Source: Butyrivibrio fibrisolvens
GTDB lineage: Bacteria; Bacillota; Clostridia; Lachnospirales; Lachnospiraceae
Reading direction: 5' to 3'
NCBI RefSeq assembly: GCF_023206215.1
Contig: NZ_CP065800.1
Location: forward strand, 1-64,000
DNA length: 64,000 nucleotides
Shown: positions 46,481 through 55,776 of the stretch, piece after piece
Layout of the letters: each line of letters starts with the position of its first letter
Numbering within the stretch: position 1 is the first letter of the stretch
The notes under the pieces: generated by a model
What the model saw: the letters and a program-made list of their open reading frames with translations, nothing else
What the model was told of the DNA's origin: nothing
Databases searched by the model: none
Program-made: the position numbers and the translations under genes

Positions 46481-46996
46481 ATGCACGTATTCCAGCCAAT
46501 CAGTATAGAAGATGTCATGCAGGGACCATTTACATTTAAAAAAGATAATATGATGCTCATATCCGCAGGTGCAAACGGCAGAGAAAATGCTACTACTGCC
46601 TCCTGGGGTAGTATTGGATTCCTATGGGACAGACATATAGCAACTGTATATCTTCGTGAGGAAAGGTATACAAGAGAACTCATAGAAGCATCCGAATACT
46701 TTGCACTGAGTTTCCTTGACCTTAAAGATTATAAACGAGAAGTCAAATTTATGGGAATGGTCTCCGGCAGAAATGAAGACAAAATAAAAGGCGCGCGTCT
46801 TAATATAAATCACGATGAAGATACACAAGTTCCTTTTATTGACGAAGCTTCTAATGTCATCATATGCAGAAAGCTCCTTAGCCAGAAACTCGAGCCGGAT
46901 TCTATATGCGATAAATCACTTATTGATGAACAGTACCAAAAAGGCGGGTACCACACCATGTTCATAGGCGAAATAGAGAAGATAATGATACGATAA
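46481..46996 (+). CDS. Flavin reductase-like FMN-binding split-barrel protein
   Basis: 171 aa with the flavin-reductase-like pattern: an N-terminal GPFTFKKDNMMLISAG strand, NATTASWGSIGFLWDR, ATVYLREERYTRELIE, and FALSFLDLKDYKREVKFMG. Such proteins bind FMN and reduce flavin or act as flavoredoxin-like electron carriers; the partner is not evident here. GAGAGGAG lies 6-7 nt before ATG. It is single-gene and ends at the terminator at 47024. Confidence 0.82.
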   Translation: MHVFQPISIEDVMQGPFTFKKDNMMLISAGANGRENATTASWGSIGFLWDRHIATVYLREERYTRELIEASEYFALSFLDLKDYKREVKFMGMVSGRNEDKIKGARLNINHDEDTQVPFIDEASNVIICRKLLSQKLEPDSICDKSLIDEQYQKGGYHTMFIGEIEKIMIR

Positions 46997-47023
46997 GAAT
47001 AAGTTTTAGTTAATATAGATAAT

Positions 47024-47054
47024 AAAAGGCACCTGCATTTCGCAAGTGCCTTTT
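47024..47054. terminator. Bidirectional terminator
   Basis: AAAAGGCAC / GTGCCTTTT stem with a 13-nt loop. It has A and T runs on both sides and serves the convergent flavin reductase and sugar-permease genes. Confidence 0.85.
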
Positions 47055-47097
47055 ATTATAGGAAAATATATAGGAATACTTTTATGGGAAGTCTGTT

Positions 47098-47967
47098 TTA
47101 CTTAATAGCACCATCTACCATACCCTGTACGATCTGCTTCTGACCGATAAGGAATACGATGATCATAGGTATGATCGCAAGAAGAGCTGCTGTAAGGATC
47201 ATACTCCAATCCTTAACATATGATCCAACGAATGCCTGTACTGCTACAGGAAGAGTCTTAACTTCACCATTAAGTCCAAGCATAAGTGAAGGAAGAAGGA
47301 AGTCGTTCCAGATCCACATACCGTTAAGGATAGTTACTGTCATAATAACAGGCTTAAGCATCGGGAATACGATTCTGAAGAAAACCTGTTCAGGAAGACA
47401 TCCATCTATATAGGCAGCCTCTTCAAGCTCAAAAGGAATACCCTTGATGAAACCGTTGAGGATGAACACTGTCATAGCTCCGCCGAAACCACAGTATGCA
47501 AAGATGATGCCATGAATTGATGAAAGCATCTGAATATTGATGAATTTACCAACATCGCGAAATGTTGAAATAAGCGGAAGCATAACAACCTGGAAAGGTA
47601 TGATCATGGATGCGATGAATATAAAATATATTATATTAGCCCATGCTTTCTTGTTGTTACGGCAGATGACCCAGGCAGCCATACCACCAAACATAGCCAG
47701 AAGAACAAGTGATACTACTGTAATGATCGCAGATGTACCAAATGCATTCCAGAACTTGAAGTGGTCGTTGTTAACTACGCCGTCAAGATTTGAAAGGAAC
47801 TGATCAAATGAAGCACCTTTGAACCCGATCGGGTCTTCAGCAATTGCTGTATTGTACTTAAATGAATTGATCACAACGATGAAGAAGGGGAATAAAACAT
47901 ATGCTGCTATTGCAACAGCTATAATGAACTCTATTATCAGGGTAGATTTTTTTGGCTCTCTATTCAT
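47098..47967 (-). CDS. Carbohydrate ABC permease (MalG type)
   Basis: Six-helix permease: an N-terminal helix, then the binding-protein-dependent transport domain with the EAA loop EAAYIDGCLPEQVFFRIVFP. 289 aa. It starts in a TAATG overlap with the MalF-type gene. It needs a shared ATPase of the MsmK type, because no ATPase gene is in this cluster. Confidence 0.92.
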   Translation of the reverse strand: MNREPKKSTLIIEFIIAVAIAAYVLFPFFIVVINSFKYNTAIAEDPIGFKGASFDQFLSNLDGVVNNDHFKFWNAFGTSAIITVVSLVLLAMFGGMAAWVICRNNKKAWANIIYFIFIASMIIPFQVVMLPLISTFRDVGKFINIQMLSSIHGIIFAYCGFGGAMTVFILNGFIKGIPFELEEAAYIDGCLPEQVFFRIVFPMLKPVIMTVTILNGMWIWNDFLLPSLMLGLNGEVKTLPVAVQAFVGSYVKDWSMILTAALLAIIPMIIVFLIGQKQIVQGMVDGAIK

Positions 47968-49022
47968 TACATTTCCACCTCCTTCTTATTGGATATTCTA
48001 ACCTGGAGAATTGATACTGTAGCAAGTATTATGAAGAACAATACCGCTTTAGCCTGTCCAAGTGAGTAGCTTCTGTCATTGATAGCTGTTGTATAGATAT
48101 TAAGTGCTATCATCTCTGTACCATTAGAAAGATACTTGCCCATGAAACTAGCTATGGATCCTTTACCACCTGTAAGAGCAAGGTTTACATCAAACTGCTT
48201 GAATGCAGACGTAAGTGTAAGGAAAGTACAGATAGTGATTGTAGATGCAATCATAGGTATCTTGATCTTGAAAAGTGTCTGAAGGGCTCCTGCTCCGTCA
48301 ATAGCAGATGCTTCCAGAACATCTCTTGGAACTGTTGTAAGACCTGTGATATAGATGAGCATGATATAACCTGCATACTGCCAGATATATACGATTATGA
48401 TAGCCATGAATGCTGTATTGGAATTAGCAAGCCATGACCACTGCTGGTTCAAAAGATCTGTAACAACGTTTGCAAATATGAACTGCCATATATAACCAAG
48501 TACGATACCACCTATAAGGTTAGGAAGGAAATATGAAGCTCTGAAAAATCCAAGTCCTTTGATCTTGGTTGTACACAAAAGTGCAAGCAAAAATCCAACC
48601 AGATTAACAAGGATCATGTTAAATATAACAAAAAGGAATGTTAATATGATAGACCAGATAAAAGCCGGCTGATTAAACATTTTACTATAGTTTGCAAAGC
48701 CAACAAATTCTGTCATTTTGATTCCATTCCAGTCAGTAAATGAGTAATAGATACCCAGAAGAAGCGGAATGATAACTGTTACCGCAAATGTGAAAAGAAG
48801 CGGGAACAGGAACAATATATTAATTATAGTTCTGTGATGTTTAAGTGTCGGAAAAAAGTATAGTCCTGCTATTATAAGAATTGCGCCTACAACGAGAAGT
48901 GTACCCCTTGCATCATTCTTTACTTTAAAAATATCCATGTAAAGCGATGCTACGAACATAACGATTCCTGCTATAAGACATACGAAAGATGTAATCCTTC
49001 TTACAGGTGAGAGTATATTCAT
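47967..49022 (-). CDS. Carbohydrate ABC permease (MalF type) with extra N-terminal helices
   Basis: Two extra N-terminal helices (about 10-58) precede the usual six-helix MalF-type core (NILFLFPLLFTFAVTVIIPL, YSFTDWNG, and EAA loop LEASAIDGAGALQTLFKIKIP). 351 aa. AAGGAGG upstream of ATG. Co-transcribed with the MalG-type gene. Confidence 0.92.
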   Translation of the reverse strand: MNILSPVRRITSFVCLIAGIVMFVASLYMDIFKVKNDARGTLLVVGAILIIAGLYFFPTLKHHRTIINILFLFPLLFTFAVTVIIPLLLGIYYSFTDWNGIKMTEFVGFANYSKMFNQPAFIWSIILTFLFVIFNMILVNLVGFLLALLCTTKIKGLGFFRASYFLPNLIGGIVLGYIWQFIFANVVTDLLNQQWSWLANSNTAFMAIIIVYIWQYAGYIMLIYITGLTTVPRDVLEASAIDGAGALQTLFKIKIPMIASTITICTFLTLTSAFKQFDVNLALTGGKGSIASFMGKYLSNGTEMIALNIYTTAINDRSYSLGQAKAVLFFIILATVSILQVRISNKKEVEM

Positions 49023-49249
49023 ACTTTCTATGACCTCCTTGGTTCAATGGTATAAAAATCATCGTTTTACGCTTTATTACCCAATAAAATTCTTCAATGA
49101 AGTTATTAAATAATAAGTTTCAGTCACCCTTTATTATGTAATAAGGCCCAAAACGAGATGCGTAAAACAACCCCCGAAATAATCCCAGATTTAAAGCTTC
49201 CCACATCAGATCATATAGAAAAATGTGATCTGACACTTTATTTTAAAAT

Positions 49250-49275
49250 GGGACGGCGCAGTCTAAGCGCCGCCC
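49250..49275 (-). other. GC-rich stem-loop between binding-protein and permease genes
   Basis: Minus strand GGGCGGCGC / GCGCCGTCCC around TTAGACT, followed by ATTTTAAAA rather than a T-tract. It lies in a 304-bp gap with a second stem CAGATCA...TGTGATCTG (about 49207-49232). Such hairpins often protect the abundant binding-protein mRNA and lower permease expression. Nothing else is seen in the gap 49023-49326. Confidence 0.65.
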
Positions 49276-49326
49276 ACTTTACACAAGCAATAACTTGCGA
49301 TGATCCTCTTTCAAGGAAATAGATGC

Positions 49327-50637
49327 TTATTCAGCATAATAGTCAGTGATAACCTGACCGATTGTTGTAACGAATCCGCTCTCATCAATAGCACCCTTAG
49401 CATAGTCAGCGAATACCTGACATGTACGGTTCTCAAGACCTGACTTCTTAAGGAATGTGTGCCATCCTGATGTCTTACCAGCCTGCATATAGCTGATAAC
49501 AGATGCTGCGAATGGATCTGAAGGCTCATACTTGCAATCATCAAATGGGCTGATGAAACCAGCATCATTTACAAGTATGTTCTGAGCAGAATCGCCTGCA
49601 CACCAGTTAAGGAATGCCTTAGCTGCTTCTACGTTACCTTCTGAGTATACTGCCCAGTAAGATGAAGGACCTGCAATGATTGTATCCATACCATCTTCGA
49701 ATGCATAAGGAGCAAAGCCTACCTTGAATCCGGAGTAGTTCTCGTTAGCTGTAAGAGATGCACCGATCCATGAACCCTGAGTAACGAATGCATACTTACC
49801 TGCTGCGAAGTTACCAACCTGATTATCATATGTTCCGTCAACAAGAAGTTCAGGATCTGAATACTTGTTGAACATTCCGATGAACTTGGCAAAGCTTGTC
49901 ATACGAGCCTCATCGATCTTACCACCATCATTGAGCATATCGATGTATGTTGTATCATCTGCCTTGAGACCTGAATCAAGGTACTGTGCGAAGATGTGTG
50001 TACCTGTTGACCATCCAAGGTTGTTAGGCTCTGCGCAATATCCGATAACAGCTGTAAGACCAAGTTCGTCCTTCTTGCTGTCAATTGTAGCAAAAGCTTC
50101 TTCGTAAGCTGAAGGGCTTGTAAGAGATGCAGGATCTACGCCAGCCTTCTCAAGAACATCAGCGTTGTAAGCGACAGCTGTAGCCTCAACCATGTAAGGA
50201 TAGCCGATTGTTCCCATCTTCTCATCAACATACTCATACTGAGTATTGTCACACCAAGCTTCTCCTGAAAGATCTGCAAGGTAACCATCCCAATCTGCGA
50301 ACTGGTTGGTCTCTGATACGAAGATGTCAGGCATGTTACCAGCCTGGAAGTACCCCTTAAGAGCGTCAGATGCTGATGTATCGCCACCGATTGATTCGAT
50401 CTGGATCTCATTGCCTGTTTCTTCCTTGTACTTAGCTGCAAGAGCCTGGAGCTGAGTATCAACCTCAGGTTTACCATTTACAAGACGGATCGCATCATAA
50501 GATCCTGTAGCTGATGCATCAGATGAACCACCCTCATTGTTCTGAGCATTGCCACCATTTGTGTCAGATGAGCTGCAGGCTGTCATGGCAACTGCCATTG
50601 TACCTACAAGCAGTGTTGCAAGTAATTTTCTTTTCAT
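49327..50637 (-). CDS. Sugar-binding lipoprotein of an ABC transporter
   Basis: Lipobox MTAC at about residues 18-21, then a Gly/Asn/Ser-rich linker and a family 1 solute-binding fold (LAAKYKEETGNEIQIES, PDIFVSETNQFADW, MVEATAVAYNADVLEKAG, GSWIGASL). 436 aa. The ligand is inferred to be an alpha-glucoside such as sucrose from the adjacent phosphorylase. AAAGGAGG precedes ATG. It has its own operator-bearing leader at 50671. Confidence 0.92.
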   Translation of the reverse strand: MKRKLLATLLVGTMAVAMTACSSSDTNGGNAQNNEGGSSDASATGSYDAIRLVNGKPEVDTQLQALAAKYKEETGNEIQIESIGGDTSASDALKGYFQAGNMPDIFVSETNQFADWDGYLADLSGEAWCDNTQYEYVDEKMGTIGYPYMVEATAVAYNADVLEKAGVDPASLTSPSAYEEAFATIDSKKDELGLTAVIGYCAEPNNLGWSTGTHIFAQYLDSGLKADDTTYIDMLNDGGKIDEARMTSFAKFIGMFNKYSDPELLVDGTYDNQVGNFAAGKYAFVTQGSWIGASLTANENYSGFKVGFAPYAFEDGMDTIIAGPSSYWAVYSEGNVEAAKAFLNWCAGDSAQNILVNDAGFISPFDDCKYEPSDPFAASVISYMQAGKTSGWHTFLKKSGLENRTCQVFADYAKGAIDESGFVTTIGQVITDYYAE

Positions 50638-50670
50638 AAGAAATCCTCCTTTATGTTTGGCATAATCACG

Positions 50671-50691
50671 AACGATAACGTTTCATTATCG
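50671..50691. promoter_or_regulatory. LacI-family operator upstream of the sugar-binding protein gene
   Basis: CGATAACGTTTCATTATCG; the right half GTTTCATT matches the perfect palindrome at 53568. It lies about 35-55 bp upstream of the start codon, where bound repressor would block transcription. The rest of the 50638-50827 gap shows a TTGTAC-17-TAGCAT promoter candidate on the minus strand. Confidence 0.7.
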
Positions 50692-50827
50692 CGTTTTTAT
50701 GCTAGTTCATATAATAATGCTACCACTCTCACTAATTATGTACAAGTTTTTAGTGAATTTTCGTTTGTTTTTCGTTATATTCACCATTATAGTTTTGAGT
50801 TATTATCTAGTAGTTTATGTTTTTGCG

Positions 50828-52492
50828 TTATTCCGTTACCACTTCGTATTCCATTGTTTCAAAATCAGCTTTAAGCTTCGCTGTATGACCATTTCCAGTC
50901 CAGCTCATTTCAAGAGTTGAACCGTTACACTTATAATCAAACTTAGAATCAAAACCAAATGCCGGGAATGTGTTACGAAGTTTCAAAAGTTCAAGCTGCC
51001 CTTTTACTACTGGTTGTTCAAGTTTTTGCGCTATCTCTGAAGGCATGATATTGGTTCTGTTGATCTCCTTGTGCCCGCCTGCTCCTGAACGTTTTACAGC
51101 TTCCATATCATTCTTGCCAGCAAAAAGGTCAAGATACCATACCTGTGGCTTACCCGGCATGAACATCTGGATAGCTCTTGCCATGAGCATCTTCTTGTCA
51201 TCTTCACCAAGCGCGCTGTAATATGTAGCATTAACCTGATAGTACATATTCTTCTTGCCATGAAGATCCTTAACAAGACCGCCTCTTCCTACTACAGTAT
51301 CTATAAGATTCTGAATTTCTTCATCGCTTAAGATACCTTTAAGATCAAGAAGCGGAATTCCATCGTGACATCCCAGCATATTGACTGTACGGATCTTATC
51401 TGTGTAGAGCTCATTAGCCCAGTTCATAAGAGTTGTTGCATCTTTTTTCTCAATAGCATCTATTAAAAGTCCCGGAAGGAAGAAGTCATATGTCATGTAG
51501 CCCATGTCTGCTACTTTCTTATATGTCTTCTCTCCGTAGCTTGCATGAATCTCCGGAAGAAGTCTTACTCCATATTTATCTGCAAGCTTTCTGACTTTAG
51601 CAAGTACATCCCATGTGTCAGGCTCATTGAGGAAGTTCTTCTTACCAGGCTCCTTAGGTGCATATGCAAATGCATCAAGGCGGACGATCTTAGCACCATA
51701 CTCAGAAAGAGTCTTGAGTGTATTTTCATAATGTTCCCATACAAGGTCTGACTTGATATTAAGATCCATCTGACCAAGATATTTACGATTAGATTCAAGA
51801 AGATCTATAGCATCATCACGATATTTCTCAAAGCCTGTAAAATCAATCTCTGAAGGCTTCTTGCCATTATCAAGTTCTGTATTGATGCGCTCTGAAAGCT
51901 TCTGTGCTGTAAGATACTGCATATTCATCTTGGACAGAAGATCTATAGCATCAAATCTTGGATACTTAACTTCCTGATAAAATGTATTCCAGTAAGGAAC
52001 ATCTCTTCCGTCAGGCATTCTGACCATAAGTATCGGAAGTCCGGGTTTTCTGAAGAACATATCTTTTATAAGTTCTTCTCTTGGCTGAACATAACCATCC
52101 TTGGTCATATCTCCGCAACCGTCCCAGAACTTGTTCCAGTTAATGAAAAAGTCTGCATATTTGGACTTCTCACCATTTTTTAAAAGGTCCTGAAACTGAG
52201 GTGAAAGGACTGATGCATGATTAAGAATGAAATCAAGCTTTAAGTCAACTCCAAGCTTCTTGATTCTTTCAATGTCTTCTTTTGAACCAAGCTCTTCATT
52301 TATGTTGTAATCAATTACAGAAAAACCTCTATCAAGGTCTGTATTGAAAATACTCGGAAGGATATAGAAGGACTGGAATACATCCTTAAGTTCAGGCTTT
52401 TCAAGAAATGAAACTATATCGCCAAGTGTTCCGCCTATACTATCGGGATAGGCATTAAGCATTGGTCCGTTATCTGTATATTTATTATTCAT
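50828..52492 (-). CDS. Sucrose phosphorylase-like GH13 glycosidase/phosphorylase
   Basis: GH13 subfamily 18-like enzyme that should cleave an alpha-glucoside with phosphate, giving glucose 1-phosphate. Family signatures are LDFILNHASV, IVRLDAFAYAPKE (nucleophile Asp), LLPEIHASYG (acid/base Glu), LGCHDGIPLLD (transition-state Asp), YQVNATYYSALG, and LFAGKNDMEAV. About 555 aa. Both sucrose and sucrose-6-phosphate, or another glucoside, are possible substrates. ATG 52492 (AGGTG 7 nt upstream) is preferred to TTG 52507, which overlaps the kinase stop. Confidence 0.88.
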   Translation of the reverse strand: MNNKYTDNGPMLNAYPDSIGGTLGDIVSFLEKPELKDVFQSFYILPSIFNTDLDRGFSVIDYNINEELGSKEDIERIKKLGVDLKLDFILNHASVLSPQFQDLLKNGEKSKYADFFINWNKFWDGCGDMTKDGYVQPREELIKDMFFRKPGLPILMVRMPDGRDVPYWNTFYQEVKYPRFDAIDLLSKMNMQYLTAQKLSERINTELDNGKKPSEIDFTGFEKYRDDAIDLLESNRKYLGQMDLNIKSDLVWEHYENTLKTLSEYGAKIVRLDAFAYAPKEPGKKNFLNEPDTWDVLAKVRKLADKYGVRLLPEIHASYGEKTYKKVADMGYMTYDFFLPGLLIDAIEKKDATTLMNWANELYTDKIRTVNMLGCHDGIPLLDLKGILSDEEIQNLIDTVVGRGGLVKDLHGKKNMYYQVNATYYSALGEDDKKMLMARAIQMFMPGKPQVWYLDLFAGKNDMEAVKRSGAGGHKEINRTNIMPSEIAQKLEQPVVKGQLELLKLRNTFPAFGFDSKFDYKCNGSTLEMSWTGNGHTAKLKADFETMEYEVVTE

Positions 52493-52503
52493 ACCTGCAC
52501 CTC

Positions 52504-53490
52504 TCAAAACTGGCTATCCATAATCGCTGAATACTGCTCGAATGTTATGAGCTCTGCATCCTTGGAAATGATGATCTTAGCTTTATGTGCCTGTGAGTGG
52601 AGCTCTCTTTGCTCTATATTAAGAACAAGTGTTGTAAATGCGCTGTCGACCTTGCCGTCTCTTGCACGGGATCTTCTGTGAGCAAGTGTTTCTGAAGGTG
52701 TGCTGTTAAGAAGAACAGGAATATCTACTCCATCGATATAATCGCTGTTACCATGTGTCCACTCGATAATAAGAACCTTCTTGTCAGTAAAATCAACATC
52801 TTCATACCAAAGAGCGCTCTCATCTCTTCCCATGCGGCGAAGTGTAAGTGTATCTGCACCATCCTTGAATGCTCTTATTATGGTGCTGACTTCGTCATAG
52901 TCTGTTTCGTTTGGTGTTCCAAGATATCCTGCAAGAGCCTTGCTGCCTGCATCTATATATGATTTAAACCATGCATATTCATTGACATGCTCAGCATTTG
53001 CATCATCATCTGCCTGCTGCCATTTCTGGACGATAGCAAAGTTCTCGGCATTCATATATCCTGCATCAGCCATACCCCTTACACCGGCTTCTCTGAATAT
53101 ATGAAGACGCTCAGCATCATTATATTTAGGAATTCTGTGTGGATAGTTATCACCGGAAAGAGTATAACTTCCAATTCCGGCTGCATTTAAATAGAAACTT
53201 AATAAAGAAGCAATCTCAGATTTTCCTACTCCTGAGCCTCCGCAAACTGCTATAACACATCTTCCGTACTCATTGGAATCTGCTGCCTTGGCAATTAGCT
53301 TTACAAGCTCCGGAAAAATAATCTCTGCTTTGGTAATATGACCATCTTCGATTTCAATCTTATCTCCCGGCATATCACCATGTGGGATGTTCTTGTCTTC
53401 CGGAACTGTTACCTTGTTCCACGGAAGAATAGAAAGAACCTTTTCACCATATCCGGACTGTTTGGTTACTCTGTTATAAGTTTCGTTCAT
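52504..53490 (-). CDS. P-loop kinase-like protein, probably acting on a sugar or nucleoside
   Basis: Walker A VCGGSGVGKSEIASLL at about residue 80-95, a region rich in acidic residues (YTLSGDNYPHR) typical of uridine-kinase or phosphoribulokinase-like folds, IIEWTHGNSDY as a probable Walker B-like strand, and a lid-like RRSRARDGK. About 328 aa. It does not match fructokinase families such as PfkB or ROK. Because phosphorolysis of sucrose yields fructose, a role in sugar phosphorylation is possible but inferred from context only. ATG 53490 with AAAGGA is preferred; the ATG at 53583 lies in the operator. Confidence 0.7.
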   Translation of the reverse strand: MNETYNRVTKQSGYGEKVLSILPWNKVTVPEDKNIPHGDMPGDKIEIEDGHITKAEIIFPELVKLIAKAADSNEYGRCVIAVCGGSGVGKSEIASLLSFYLNAAGIGSYTLSGDNYPHRIPKYNDAERLHIFREAGVRGMADAGYMNAENFAIVQKWQQADDDANAEHVNEYAWFKSYIDAGSKALAGYLGTPNETDYDEVSTIIRAFKDGADTLTLRRMGRDESALWYEDVDFTDKKVLIIEWTHGNSDYIDGVDIPVLLNSTPSETLAHRRSRARDGKVDSAFTTLVLNIEQRELHSQAHKAKIIISKDAELITFEQYSAIMDSQF

Positions 53491-53567
53491 TTCATGATTC
53501 CTTTCAGGCCTTACCCAAGGCCATTTCAACACTGTCTTGTTTGTATGATCAGTGCTATACCCTTTTG

Positions 53568-53585
53568 GAATGAAACGTTTCATTC
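53568..53585. promoter_or_regulatory. LacI-family operator of the kinase-phosphorylase operon
   Basis: GAATGAAACGTTTCATTC, a perfect 18-bp palindrome, 78 bp upstream of the kinase start. The 330-bp gap 53491-53820 also holds the site at 53765. Its central AAACGTTT matches the typical LacI-family centre. Confidence 0.85.
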
Positions 53586-53764
53586 TCTTCTCTAAAAAAA
53601 CATGCTTTGATTCTTCTTTTTATTCGAATCCCCCTTAGCACATTTACACAATAGCAAAATGACTTTCCAAAGTAAAGCTGTAATATTGTACAAATTTCTA
53701 ATATTTTTTTGGCATTATTGTCTGATTGTTAGTAATTATCCGCAATGTTATCATTTATTAGTAA

Positions 53765-53782
53765 CACTAAAACGTTTCAATA
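53765..53782. promoter_or_regulatory. LacI-family operator near the regulator gene
   Basis: CACTAAAACGTTTCAATA, matching the central AAACGTTTCA of the other two sites. It lies 39-56 bp upstream of the regulator start, suggesting autoregulation. Confidence 0.65.
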
Positions 53783-53820
53783 TTAGTATATAAGCGCATT
53801 TTAAGATTTGGAGAAAGTAT

Positions 53821-54831
53821 ATGGCTACTATTAAAGATGTTGCCAAAGATGCGGGTGTATCTTTAGGTACAGTTTCTAAAGTTATAAATGGTATACACGT
53901 AAGTGATGAATATAGGCAGAGAGTCGAAGCTTCAATCAAAAAGCTTCATTATCAGCTCAATCCCAATGCGCATGGATTAAAAGCCCAACAGACCAATGAT
54001 ATTCTGGTCATAGTGCCGACGCTTCAAAATGCTCTTTTCCCACCCATGATAGATACTATAGAAAAAGAGCTTAATAAACGCGGAAAGCGAATGCTTATCT
54101 GCATTTCAAGGAATGATTCAAGTAAGATCGATTCATATATATCCATGGCTGCAAATTCAAGAGTAGATGGAATATTCGGCGTAACCTATTCTAAAATAGT
54201 TGATCCTGAAAGGCTCAATATTCCTATGGTTGCATTCGACAGACATTTCGGAGGCAAGATTCCTTGTATATCCTGTGACAATGAAGCAGGCGGTTATCTT
54301 GCTGCCAAGACTTTATATGAAAAAGGATGCAGGAACATCCTGTGTTTCTGGGCAGGAACAGATTATGAAAGTGAGCCTACCAAGCGTATAACAGGTTTTA
54401 ACAGATTCTGCAGTGAAAAAGGTGTAAACCATAATGTACTTAGTTTTATGGACTATAATATGGCCGACACAGGATTCATGTACCCTTCAAAGTCGTACAA
54501 AAAACTCATCCACAGCTATCTCACACCATCTGATGGTGATCAGAAATTTGCTTACGATGGAATCTTTGCTTCATCTGATCATCTGGCCCATCTTATATGT
54601 GATGAACTTAGGAAGATGGGGCTTAGTGTTCCTAAAGATGTACAGGTGATAGGTTTTGACGGCATGCCTGATTTTATTACAGGCGAGCCTATAGTATCTT
54701 CTATAAGACAGCCTATTGATAAAATAGCCAAAACAGGTATCGAAATGCTTCTTAAGATGATCAAGGGCCAGGAGGTTTCAAGTGTTACAGATCTTCCCGT
54801 AACTTTCGTCGATGGTGGAACTACCTTATAA
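53821..54831 (+). CDS. LacI/GalR-family transcriptional regulator
   Basis: N-terminal helix-turn-helix (TIKDVAKDAGVSLGTVSKVIN) and hinge helix region (LNPNAHGLKAQ), then a periplasmic-binding-protein-like sensor domain (DGIFGVTYSKI, PMVAFDR, FASSDHLAHLICDEL, DVQVIGFDGMPDF). 336 aa. It is divergent from the kinase-phosphorylase operon. I infer that it represses both that operon and the sugar-binding-protein gene through the three AAACGTTTC-centred operators. Confidence 0.93.
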   Translation: MATIKDVAKDAGVSLGTVSKVINGIHVSDEYRQRVEASIKKLHYQLNPNAHGLKAQQTNDILVIVPTLQNALFPPMIDTIEKELNKRGKRMLICISRNDSSKIDSYISMAANSRVDGIFGVTYSKIVDPERLNIPMVAFDRHFGGKIPCISCDNEAGGYLAAKTLYEKGCRNILCFWAGTDYESEPTKRITGFNRFCSEKGVNHNVLSFMDYNMADTGFMYPSKSYKKLIHSYLTPSDGDQKFAYDGIFASSDHLAHLICDELRKMGLSVPKDVQVIGFDGMPDFITGEPIVSSIRQPIDKIAKTGIEMLLKMIKGQEVSSVTDLPVTFVDGGTTL

Positions 54832-54847
54832 TGAATGCTTCCATATA

Positions 54848-54876
54848 TTGAACCACATCCTTTAATGTGCTAAAAT
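54848..54876 (+). promoter_or_regulatory. Promoter of the response-regulator gene
   Basis: TTGAAC (54848-54853), 17-bp spacer, TAAAAT (54871-54876), 43 bp before the likely start codon. Confidence 0.65.
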
Positions 54877-54918
54877 GTACGACAAAATGAAGGTTTCAAT
54901 TAATTAGGAATGACTTTT

Positions 54919-55659
54919 ATGAGCGATTTGGCCGAAACTAATAAAGCCGTCCTTGAGATAATGATCTATGATGATGATATGACAGATTTAAATCTGCATC
55001 ACAAACTCATCACCAAATATCTCGATGAACGCGATTTTGACTACAATGTAACAGATATTACAAGCCAGGATGATTATTCCGAGTATCTTAAAAATAAGAA
55101 ACCCGATATCATCCTTCTTGATATACTTATGCCCACTCAAAATGGCATCGAAGCAGCCAGGAAACTTCGTGAGGTTTCCAAGATGAGTCAAATCATCTTC
55201 ATGACAGGAAGCGACTCATTTGCTGCAGAAGCTTTTGAGGTTGAGGCTCTTTCTTATCTTAAAAAACCTGTCAAGTACGATAGTCTTGTTCATGTTATGG
55301 ACAAGGCTGTACAGCGTATCAATTATTCCCGTTCTATAACTGTAAATAGTGAACGTATTCAGACCAAGATATTCCTTAGTGACATCATATATATCGAAAC
55401 TCAGGGTCGTAAGATAGTCATCCATACTATGAAGGGTGATGTGTCTACTTATATGGCTCTATCTGCTGTTCAGGAGAAGCTTCCTACTAACAGTTTTGTT
55501 CAGGTGTCCAGGTTTGAGATCGTTGCAATCCCGAGGATCAATTATATCAATGGTAACGTTATAACTATGCGCGGCGGTTCAGAACTAAGGATAAGTCCCA
55601 AGCTCAAAGAAAAAGTATTTGAAGCATACGAATTGTACAGAGCCAATCATTACAACTGA
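54919..55659 (+). CDS. LytTR-family DNA-binding response regulator
   Basis: Receiver domain at about 10-125 (MIYDDDMTD acidic cluster, DIILLDILMP with phosphoacceptor Asp, IIFMTGSD and the LKKPVK lysine). LytTR DNA-binding domain at about 140-245 (TKIFLSDIIYIETQGRKIVIHT, FVQVSRFEIVAIPRINYI). No histidine kinase gene is adjacent. ATG 54919 is chosen because AGGA lies 9 nt upstream; the ATG at 54910 overlaps that site. 246 aa. Confidence 0.92.
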   Translation: MSDLAETNKAVLEIMIYDDDMTDLNLHHKLITKYLDERDFDYNVTDITSQDDYSEYLKNKKPDIILLDILMPTQNGIEAARKLREVSKMSQIIFMTGSDSFAAEAFEVEALSYLKKPVKYDSLVHVMDKAVQRINYSRSITVNSERIQTKIFLSDIIYIETQGRKIVIHTMKGDVSTYMALSAVQEKLPTNSFVQVSRFEIVAIPRINYINGNVITMRGGSELRISPKLKEKVFEAYELYRANHYN

Positions 55660-55776
55660 TTAAGTGTGCTGACATGTTCATCTTTGATCAAATTCAGTGC
55701 TACGATAATGCATTAGTTTATTACGAATAAATTGACGAATATTATAACAACAAGCCATCTAGAAGGGAGAACTGCC

